DNA of 64,000 bases from CAYJLF01 sp964371055 (GTDB lineage: Bacteria; Eisenbacteria; RBG-16-71-46; CAIMUX01): positions 261,093 to 325,092 of the forward strand of contig CAYJLF010000003.1 of NCBI GenBank assembly GCA_964371055.1, written 5' to 3'. Shown piece after piece: positions 1 through 6,850 of the stretch; the stretch's first letter is position 1, and every line of letters starts with the position of its first letter. The notes beneath the pieces are model-generated. The model made no database searches. It saw nothing but the letters and a program-made list of their open reading frames with translations, and had not been told where the DNA came from. Position numbers and translations under genes: made by a program.

Positions 1-635
1 CCGACCAGTTCGAGCCCCAAGAGGTCGGCGATCGTCCTGGTGCCCGGGTAGGTGTACTCCTCCGTCGCGATCCGATCGCCCGGACGCGTCTCCGCCGAGA
101 AGATCGCCATCAGGGCGTGTTGGGCTCCGCCGGAGATGTACAACCGGTCGAGTTCCACCCGCAGGCCGAGCTTCTCGAACCAGCTCCGTCCGGCCTCCCG
201 GTGCTGCTCCTGTCCCGCCGAGGGCGGGTATTGCAGCAGGTGCTGGAGATCATCCTGGCGGGAGATCTGGCGCAGCACAGACGCGAGGTGCGGGTCGTGC
301 GCGATGGCCGGGTGGTTCTTGCTGAGGTCGACGCCGGCGTTTGCCTCCCGGTAGAGCGAGGACAGAGAGGACCGCGTGCTCCGCGATTCGCCGACAAAGG
401 TCCCTCGGCGGCCATCCCCGTAGACGAGTCCGCGGCGCCGGGCCTCCGCATAGGCGCGGGTCACCGTTCCCAGGGCGACGCCGAGCGTATCGGCCAGCTC
501 GCGCTGGGTGGGGAGGCGGGATCCGGCCGGCATCCGGCCGGCAGAGACATCCTCGTGCAGCGTACGGACCAACGAGAGATAGAGCGGTTTATCGCCCTTT
601 TGTACCACAGGGGTCCAAGTGGCGTTCTTGCTCAT
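1..635 (-). CDS. MocR/GntR-family regulator with aminotransferase-like domain (partial, runs off left edge)
   Basis: I translated the minus strand from ATG at 635 (GGAG a few bases upstream); the frame stays open to the window edge, about 211 codons. Residues ~15-80 are a GntR-type winged helix-turn-helix (PLYLSLVRTLHEDVSAG, LPTQRELADTLGVALGTVTR, GDGRRGTFV). From ~95 a fold-type I aminotransferase domain begins (ISGGAQHALMAIFSAETRPG, EEYTYPGTR). That order defines MocR regulators, which bind DNA and sense PLP or an amino-acid aldimine. It is divergent from the aminotransferase at 809, sharing a ~170-bp intergenic region, so it probably controls that gene and itself. The C-terminal half, including the PLP lysine, lies outside the window. 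The family call is secure; the effector is unknown. Confidence 0.88.
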   Translation of the reverse strand, partial: MSKNATWTPVVQKGDKPLYLSLVRTLHEDVSAGRMPAGSRLPTQRELADTLGVALGTVTRAYAEARRRGLVYGDGRRGTFVGESRSTRSSLSSLYREANAGVDLSKNHPAIAHDPHLASVLRQISRQDDLQHLLQYPPSAGQEQHREAGRSWFEKLGLRVELDRLYISGGAQHALMAIFSAETRPGDRIATEEYTYPGTRTIADLLGLELV

Positions 636-705
636 ATCAAGCTCCAATACATCACGTTACGCCTATCCATGCTGCGCGGCGCACTCCATCGCGCCCGACG
701 AGATC

Positions 706-733
706 ATTGTACCAGTGACATAATAGATTGCAA
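706..733 (-). promoter_or_regulatory. Putative sigma70-type promoter for the MocR-like gene
   Basis: On the minus strand TTGCAA (733-728), a 16-base spacer and TACAAT (711-706) form a good sigma70-like promoter about 70 bases before the ATG at 635. The surrounding stretch 700-750 is notably AT-richer than its neighbours and repeats the word TTGTNAC, which could be a MocR operator serving both divergent genes. This is seen by eye only. Confidence 0.45.
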
Positions 734-808
734 CAGCATTGTTACATCAGGAGTAGGATCAGGTGTGAAGCAAAACGAGTCTCTGGCTGTCTGAGCAGGA
801 GGGCATCG

Positions 809-2029
809 ATGCCGGACTACCGGTTTTCCGCCATGGCGAAGCGACTCCGTCGCTCCGAGATCCGCGAATTGCTCAAGCTGACCCGCAATCCGGAGACGAT
901 CTCCTTCGGCGGCGGTCTGCCCGACCCGGCGATCTTCCCGTACGACGCGATCGCCGAGGCCTCGACGCGCGCGCTCCGCGAACAGGGCCGGCTGGCGCTG
1001 CAATATGCGCCGACCGAAGGGGATCCGTTCTTCAAGGAGCAGATTGTCGCCTACACCCAGCGGCAGGGCGAAACGATCCGGCCGGAGAACGTGCTGGTGG
1101 TGGCCTCTTCGCAGCAGGGAATCGACCTCTTGAGCAAGGTGTTCATCGATCCCGGTGACCCGATCATTGTCGAGCGCCCGACCTATGTCGGGACCATCCA
1201 GGCGTTCCGCGCCTTCGACGCCGATTTCCACGGCGTCGAGATGGATGACGACGGCATGATCCCGGAAGAGCTCGAGAGAACCGTCGTCCGCCTCATCGAC
1301 GCCGGTCGCAAGCCGAAGTTCGTCTACCTCATTCCGGACTTCCAGAATCCGACCGGGATCAACCTCTCCCTCGTCCGACGCCGGGAGATCCTCGCCCTCG
1401 CCTCCAGATACGACCTGATCGTGGTGGAGGACAGCCCCTATCGGGAGCTTCGATTCACCGGCGAGTTGCTCCCCTCGCTCTACGCGCTTGACCGCGAAGC
1501 GCGCGTGATCCAGCTCAAGACCTTCTCCAAGGTGTTCATTCCGGGATTCCGGATCGGCTGGGTCGTCGGCCCGAACGAGGTGATCGACAAGATGGTGATG
1601 TCCAAGCAGGGGACCGATCTCTGCACCTCGTCCTATGTGTCGATCACGTCTGCCTACCTGCTGCGGGATGGCCACATCGAACGGCAGATCGAGATCAGCA
1701 AGAAGCTCTATGCGCGCAAGGCTCGGGTCATGCTCGATGCGCTGGAGCGCTTCATGCCGAAGGTCGATGGCCTGACCTGGTCGAAGCCGAGCGGCGGCAT
1801 GTTCCTCTGGTTGACGATGCCCAAGGGGCTCGACGCCCGCGACATGATCGACGACGCCATCGATCAGAAGGTCGCCTTCGTGATCGGCTCGGCGTTCTTC
1901 CATGATGGTTCGGGTGCCCATACCATGCGGCTGAACTTCTCGTATCCCACCGAAGAGCAGATCGTGGAGGGTATCCGCCGCCTGGCAAAGGTTGTCGCCC
2001 GGCATGTCGAGGCGCACATCGTGGCCTAG
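809..2029 (+). CDS. PLP-dependent class I/II aminotransferase (2-aminoadipate/aromatic aminotransferase type)
   Basis: The 406-residue product starts at ATG 809, chosen because AGGAGGG lies five or six bases upstream; the frame is open to 728 but without a better site. It has fold-type I hallmarks: FGGGLPDPAIFP near the N-terminus, the PDFQNPTG motif (~175-184), VVEDSPYREL (~205), and the Schiff-base lysine in TFSKVFIPGFRIGW (Lys241). Length and motifs match the LysN/ARO8-like subgroup that transfers amino groups from 2-aminoadipate, branched or aromatic amino acids. The divergent MocR regulator suggests substrate-responsive control. The exact substrate cannot be read from sequence. Confidence 0.9.
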   Translation: MPDYRFSAMAKRLRRSEIRELLKLTRNPETISFGGGLPDPAIFPYDAIAEASTRALREQGRLALQYAPTEGDPFFKEQIVAYTQRQGETIRPENVLVVASSQQGIDLLSKVFIDPGDPIIVERPTYVGTIQAFRAFDADFHGVEMDDDGMIPEELERTVVRLIDAGRKPKFVYLIPDFQNPTGINLSLVRRREILALASRYDLIVVEDSPYRELRFTGELLPSLYALDREARVIQLKTFSKVFIPGFRIGWVVGPNEVIDKMVMSKQGTDLCTSSYVSITSAYLLRDGHIERQIEISKKLYARKARVMLDALERFMPKVDGLTWSKPSGGMFLWLTMPKGLDARDMIDDAIDQKVAFVIGSAFFHDGSGAHTMRLNFSYPTEEQIVEGIRRLAKVVARHVEAHIVA

Positions 2030-2161
2030 ACACACGTCTATCCCCAACGATGTCAATGCGATAGAGGAGGCAGCGCACCAATCTCCAGGCCACCGCCTAC
2101 GATGTAAGCGTTCCTGTCCCCGCCCGCGTCCTTACTGCCGGATGCCGGAAGCGAGGTGGCC

Positions 2162-2746
2162 ATGAGCAAGGATCTCCAATCCGATCGAGAACTGGCGCGG
2201 CGAGCCGCCGAGGGTGAGCCTGGGAGCTGGAAGCAGATCTTCGACACGACCTGCGACCGGCTCTTCGCTTTGCTCTGCTTTCTGACCGGGGATCGCGACG
2301 AGGCGAAGGACCTGCTCCAGGAGACCTACCTGCAGGCCTGGCGCCGCCTGCGCGATTACCGCGGCGAGGCTCCGCTCGAGGTCTGGCTGCGCGCCATCGC
2401 GGTGCGCAAGGCGATCGACTGGAAGCGGCGCGTCCTCCGCCGGATGAAGCAGACTGTTCCTCTCTTCGATGGAATCGCCACGATTCCACCACCGGACCAT
2501 GACGAGCCTTCCGACGCCGAGCGTGCCTCCTTGCAGGCGGCGTTGGCGAGGCTGTCGCCCAAACAGAGGGCGTCCCTGATCCTGCGTGAACTCGAGGAAC
2601 GGAGCTTCGCCGAAATCGCATCCACGCTCGGCTGCAACGAGAGCACGGCGCGCGTGCACCACACCAGGGCACGGCAGCGGATGCAGGGATTTCTCGCGCG
2701 TCTGGTCCAGGCCGGATCGGAGGGCTGGGAAGGACAACGGACATGA
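2162..2746 (+). CDS. RNA polymerase sigma factor, ECF type (sigma70 regions 2 and 4)
   Basis: The 194-residue protein starts at ATG 2162, with GAGG five bases upstream; an in-frame GTG at 2156 overlaps that site. Residues ~10-90 are sigma region 2 (DRLFALLCFLTGDRDEAKDLLQ, then TYLQAWRRL). Residues ~120-180 are region 4 with a helix-turn-helix (LSPKQRASLILRELEERSF, TLGCNESTARVHHTRARQRM). No region 1.1 or 3 is present, as in ECF sigma factors. Its stop overlaps the ATG of the following membrane-anchored vWA gene (ATGA), so the two are translationally coupled. The partner may modulate the sigma factor, but no classical anti-sigma domain is visible. Confidence 0.92.
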   Translation: MSKDLQSDRELARRAAEGEPGSWKQIFDTTCDRLFALLCFLTGDRDEAKDLLQETYLQAWRRLRDYRGEAPLEVWLRAIAVRKAIDWKRRVLRRMKQTVPLFDGIATIPPPDHDEPSDAERASLQAALARLSPKQRASLILRELEERSFAEIASTLGCNESTARVHHTRARQRMQGFLARLVQAGSEGWEGQRT

Positions 2747-5256
2747 AATCGCTCTTCAACCGACACAAGGCGGTGCTCACGACCCGCGAGCGCCTGGAGA
2801 TCTGGGAGCGGGTGAGCTCTCCGCGAAAGGCGCGCGTCGCGCCGTGGACATGGCGGCTGGCGCCCGCGGCGGGACTGCTGGTGGCAGGCGTCGTGGCCAC
2901 GATCCTGGTGCTCGAGCAGGGGGAGGGCGTCTACTCCCGGCGAGCGGCGGAAGCGCCGGTGCCGGCCGCCGGTCCGGCATCGGGCAGCGGACCGGGCCAG
3001 CCGGAGACTGGGATGGAGCACTCGTTGCTCAATCTGCCGTACGCGGCTCCGCGCCAGGGGGATCTTCGGCACGAGGGGACGACGGTCAACGAGCGCGTGG
3101 ATCGGACATCTGGCCACGACGCAACGAAGTCCGGGTCCGCGGCGGAGGTCGCAGAAGGGCAGGCCACCACCGCTCTTCCGGCGACGGAGGCGACCCCGCC
3201 GGCGGACCGGACAACGCGGAACACGCCGTCGCCGCCGGAGGGACCCGGCGTGACCTCCAGCCCATCGCTGTCTACGGTCGAGATCACCGCCAGGAGGGAG
3301 CTCAAGGCCGGGGTCGTCGTTCGGGACGGAGAACTGCACTACCGAGGCGGGCGCGCTACGGAGGCGCAGCAGCAGGCCGACGGTGCCCCCGTGGGCGATC
3401 CGCTGGTGGGCGGCACCGCCGGGGCGGCCCAGGGTGGTCTGGACAAGGAACATGGGGCCGCGGATCCGAAGAGCGGGGACATCACGCGGATGATCGCGCT
3501 CTCAGCCGGTAAGGTCGAGACGCATCGTGACGACGAGGTGCGGCGGATCACGGGAACGAGGCCCCAGCCGATCAAGAAGGGGCAGACGGAGGTCGCCATC
3601 GCTCCCATGCTTCCCAGCCCCGTCCCCGTCATTCCCAACACCGGCGGCAGCGTCCTGCCCAACGACGAACCGTACGACGCGATGTACTTCGACCACGCGG
3701 GCGTCAACCCGTTCATCACGACCGAGGAGGATCCCCTCTCGACCTTCGCGGTCGATGTCGACAACGCGTCGTACACGGTCGCGCGGCGCTATCTTGAACT
3801 GGGTAACCTGCCGCCCGCTGACGCGATCCGGGTCGAGGAGTTCGTCAACTTCTTCCCGCAGGGATACCCGAGCTTCCACGGCCCCGACTTCCGAGTCTTT
3901 ACGGAAGGAGCCCCCTCACCGTTCGGCGACGGCTATCACCTGGTGCGGATCGGCCTGAAGGCGCGCGAGGTCGAGGAGCGCGACCGGCGTCCGGCGGTGC
4001 TGACGTTCGTGGTCGATGTCTCCGGTTCCATGGCGCGGGAAGATCGGCTCGGCCTGGTGCAGCGTTCTCTGCGGATGCTGGTCGACCGGCTGCGGCCGGG
4101 AGATGTGGTTGGGATCGTGGTCTACGGCAGCCAGGCCCGCGAGGTCCTTCGGCCCACCCGCGTCGACGATCCCACCCGGCGCCGGTACGCCGATGCGCGT
4201 GGATTCCGCCACGACGACGTTCGTGCTCCCGATCCGCGGGAGGAGGAGCTGGACGCGCGCTGGCGGATCCTCGATGCGATCGATCTCCTGCAACCGAGCG
4301 GCAGCACCAACGCCGAGGACGGCCTGCGCCTCGGGTATCGCATGGCCCGCGAGGCGTACCGGCCGGACGCGAGCAACCGGATCATCCTCTGCTCGGACGG
4401 CGTTGCCAACGAGGGGCGCACCTCGGCGGAGTCGATCCTCGACGAGGTGCGGCGCCGCGCCGACGAGGGGATCGCCTTGACCGCCGTCGGCGTCGGCATG
4501 GGGAACTACAACGACGTCCTGATGGAGAAGCTGGCCGACCGCGGCGACGGCAACTACTTCTATGTCGACGACCTCGGGGAAGCGCGGCGGGTCTTCATCG
4601 AGAACCTGACCGGCACGCTGGAGACGGTGGCCCGTGAGGTCAAAGTCCAGGTGGAGTTCGACCCGGCGAAGGTCTCGCGTTACCGGCTGCTCGGCTTCGA
4701 GAACCGCGACGTGGCCGATCGCGACTTCCGCAATGACAAGGTCGACGCCGGCGAAGTGGGCGCCGGGCACGAGGTGACAGCGCTGTACGAAGTGAAGCTG
4801 GCGAAGGAGAGGCCGCGCGGGACGCTCGCCACCGTGCGGCTGCGGTGGTTCCCGGTCGACCGGAACCCCGGTTGGGAGCGCGATGGCGGACGCGACGACG
4901 GGCATGATGGCGAAGACCGTGCCGGAGAGAGGCGGGTCGAACGCGACCCCCGTGCCCTCGCGGTCGAGATCGCCGAGCCGATCGAGGCGAGCGACCTGCG
5001 CAGTCGTTTCCGCGATGCCTCGCCACACTTCCAGCTCGATGCGGCGGTGGCGGAGTTCGCCGAGATCCTGCGGAAGAGCTACTGGGCGAAGGAGAGTCGC
5101 TTGGAAGAGGTGCGGCGCATCGCCGAGCCGGCGGCGCGGGAACTGGGATCCGAGCAGGCCCATGAGTTGGTGCGCCTCATCGAGCGGGCGCAGCAGATCG
5201 AGGAACGCGACGGTCGCGGCGGCTCTTGGGAGGATGACGAGGATCGGAGACGCTGA
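2743..5256 (+). CDS. Membrane-anchored von Willebrand factor A domain protein (YfbK-like)
   Basis: The 837-residue protein starts at ATG 2743, overlapping the sigma-factor stop. A short cytoplasmic N-terminus (~1-40) precedes one membrane segment (LAPAAGLLVAGVVATILVL, ~41-60) and a long low-complexity Pro/Gly/Ala/Thr-rich linker (~65-330). Then comes a vWA N-terminal region (EDPLSTFAVDVDNASYTVAR) and the vWA domain with an intact MIDAS motif, DVSGSM (Asp425). The C-terminal part resembles the domain that follows vWA in E. coli YfbK. Coupling to an ECF sigma gene places it with regulatory surface proteins, but its ligand is unknown. The N-terminal cytoplasmic stub could contact the sigma factor; that is inference. 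Confidence 0.85.
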   Translation: MKSLFNRHKAVLTTRERLEIWERVSSPRKARVAPWTWRLAPAAGLLVAGVVATILVLEQGEGVYSRRAAEAPVPAAGPASGSGPGQPETGMEHSLLNLPYAAPRQGDLRHEGTTVNERVDRTSGHDATKSGSAAEVAEGQATTALPATEATPPADRTTRNTPSPPEGPGVTSSPSLSTVEITARRELKAGVVVRDGELHYRGGRATEAQQQADGAPVGDPLVGGTAGAAQGGLDKEHGAADPKSGDITRMIALSAGKVETHRDDEVRRITGTRPQPIKKGQTEVAIAPMLPSPVPVIPNTGGSVLPNDEPYDAMYFDHAGVNPFITTEEDPLSTFAVDVDNASYTVARRYLELGNLPPADAIRVEEFVNFFPQGYPSFHGPDFRVFTEGAPSPFGDGYHLVRIGLKAREVEERDRRPAVLTFVVDVSGSMAREDRLGLVQRSLRMLVDRLRPGDVVGIVVYGSQAREVLRPTRVDDPTRRRYADARGFRHDDVRAPDPREEELDARWRILDAIDLLQPSGSTNAEDGLRLGYRMAREAYRPDASNRIILCSDGVANEGRTSAESILDEVRRRADEGIALTAVGVGMGNYNDVLMEKLADRGDGNYFYVDDLGEARRVFIENLTGTLETVAREVKVQVEFDPAKVSRYRLLGFENRDVADRDFRNDKVDAGEVGAGHEVTALYEVKLAKERPRGTLATVRLRWFPVDRNPGWERDGGRDDGHDGEDRAGERRVERDPRALAVEIAEPIEASDLRSRFRDASPHFQLDAAVAEFAEILRKSYWAKESRLEEVRRIAEPAARELGSEQAHELVRLIERAQQIEERDGRGGSWEDDEDRRR

Positions 5257-5307
5257 GCCCGAGGACCGGATCAGAGTGGCAGCCGGCCCGACACCGGCGC
5301 CGAACGA

Positions 5308-5691
5308 TCAACCGGCGGAATCCCCTGAACCATCCAGCGGGGTTCCGCCGGTCTTCGCGTGGGCACGCAGGCGGGCTGCGATAGCGAAGGCATCGAAATA
5401 GCGTTGCAGCGAGCGACCGGTCGAACCGTACTCGTTCTCTCCGACGAAGAAGTCGACCAGCACCTCGCGGGCCCGCGCGATCTCACGCAGGCGATGGACC
5501 GATCGGAGATGACGCGGGTCCGCCAGGGTGAGGTCCATCAGCTCGAGAGCCCGCTCCAGCGCCCCGGCCGACAGGCGAGCATCGCGATCCCGCCAGCGGA
5601 GCGCGCGGCTGACTTCGCTGCCGACGTTTCCCAGTTGCTCGGCCAGCGAGAGCTCCCACCAGCGGCCGGCGGCTGCTTCCTGGTGTTGCAT
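5308..5691 (-). CDS. Conserved hypothetical protein, all-helical, 127 aa
   Basis: This small protein directly follows the GHMP kinase on the minus strand. ATG 5691 was chosen because the GGGGGTGA at the kinase stop serves as its ribosome-binding site; a GTG at 5700 overlapping the stop is the alternative. It begins RWWELSLAEQLGNVGSEVSR and contains ERALELMDLTLADPRH, REIARAREVLVDFFVGENEY and a C-terminal FDAFAIAARL. I recognise this pattern as a widespread uncharacterised family of ~110-130 residues from diverse anaerobes. No catalytic motif, signal peptide or membrane segment is visible. Coupling to the kinase suggests a shared sugar-phosphate role, but no function is known to me. Confidence 0.72.
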   Translation of the reverse strand: MQHQEAAAGRWWELSLAEQLGNVGSEVSRALRWRDRDARLSAGALERALELMDLTLADPRHLRSVHRLREIARAREVLVDFFVGENEYGSTGRSLQRYFDAFAIAARLRAHAKTGGTPLDGSGDSAG

Positions 5692-5696
5692 CGCGA

Positions 5697-6737
5697 TCAC
5701 CCCCCGATCGTCAACCGCAGGCAGCTCATCCCGAGGTCCCGCTCGATCACGGCGATCGCCGCCTCGCGGTCGTCGCGGCTGCGGGCCACGAACTGCGCCG
5801 CGCCATCCCCCTGCGAGCCGACCCCCTTGCCACCCCAGACGAGCGCCTGGAGCGCCGGGTGCCGAAGGACCCGGTGCAGTACCGGTGCCGTCAGCTCCTC
5901 CGGGCAGGCCGGGGCAGCCAGGCGATCGAACGTCTCCTGCGCCTCGGTCATGAGGGTGCCGAGGCGGGGCGCATCGGCTTGTTGAAGAGCGTCGACCGCG
6001 TCCGCCACGATCTGGCGATTGAGCGGACCGAGCAGTTCCCGCACGCCCCGCGCGACGTCGCCGGGTGCTTTGGGGAAGGCCTCGTGCAGGCGGGCGAGGA
6101 TGAGCCGGGTGTCTTTGCCGGCACGGAGGTCGACGACCAGGATATGCACCCCTCCGCGAACCGTGACTTCTGTCGCCTCCATCCGGTCGCCATCGAAGTC
6201 GAGGAGGACCGGCCGCGTGCCATACGCGCAGGCCTGGTCCATCCTCCCGCAACGCGACCCGGTGAGGATCTCCCCCTGATACGCCAGCTCCATCTCGTCG
6301 CGAATGTCGAGGCCGAGGCCGTAGAGGCGATTGAACGCGCGGGCCGTCAGCACGCAGATGGCGGCGCTGGAGGAGAGTCCCTTGCGCACCGGAAGGTCCG
6401 AAGCGTTGTTGTCGAGCCGGAGGCCGCCGACAGGGTGCCGCGCCCGCACATAGTGGGCGACGCCGGCGACATAGCTCCAGAAGCCGCCGCCGAGGGCCTC
6501 CTCGCGCAGGGAGTCGGGTTTCATCGGGATCCGACGGGCCGGATGGCCGGGAGGGAGAGCCGACGATGTCAGGATGAGTTCGTCCGCAAGCGGAGCGACT
6601 TCGGCGTGAAGACCCTGCTCGGTGCCGGCGATGAGCGCACATCCCGGTTCGATGGCGGGGTGCTCACGCCGGTACTCGCCGGCCCAATCGGAGTGTTCGC
6701 CGAAGAGGCAGATCCGGCCGGGAACGAAGAGCCTCAT
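5697..6737 (-). CDS. GHMP-family sugar kinase (galactokinase-like)
   Basis: The 346-residue protein starts at ATG 6737. Three GHMP motifs are intact: an N-terminal galactokinase-like signature (PGRICLFGEHSDWAG, residues ~6-20), the phosphate-binding loop (LPVRKGLSSSAAICVL, ~113-128) with GRMDQACAYG supplying the likely catalytic Asp, and motif 3 near the C-terminus (WGGKGVGSQGDGAAQF). It should phosphorylate a small sugar or similar alcohol with ATP in the cytoplasm. Galactokinase normally has a more canonical GEHTDY, so the substrate could instead be another sugar or a heptose. It is divergent from the subtilase gene, so the intergenic region before 6851 probably carries both promoters. Confidence 0.87.
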   Translation of the reverse strand: MRLFVPGRICLFGEHSDWAGEYRREHPAIEPGCALIAGTEQGLHAEVAPLADELILTSSALPPGHPARRIPMKPDSLREEALGGGFWSYVAGVAHYVRARHPVGGLRLDNNASDLPVRKGLSSSAAICVLTARAFNRLYGLGLDIRDEMELAYQGEILTGSRCGRMDQACAYGTRPVLLDFDGDRMEATEVTVRGGVHILVVDLRAGKDTRLILARLHEAFPKAPGDVARGVRELLGPLNRQIVADAVDALQQADAPRLGTLMTEAQETFDRLAAPACPEELTAPVLHRVLRHPALQALVWGGKGVGSQGDGAAQFVARSRDDREAAIAVIERDLGMSCLRLTIGG

Positions 6738-6850
6738 CGATGCCGTCCCCCCGTGAGGTCTCTGTCTGCCGCCGATGCGGCCCGGGCATGGTAAGCTGGA
6801 TGGGTATCTTCCGCGATGACATCCAGCTTTGGCACGGAAAGGACCCCCCG

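Noticed and set aside
704..2056. Long minus-strand ORF opposite the aminotransferase gene, and similar long antisense ORFs (e.g. opposite 33993-36296, 47725-49590, 52020-55571)
   Set aside because: They mirror high-GC3 coding on the other strand, have Arg/His/Asp-rich nonsense composition and match no domain. The opposite strand has complete families.
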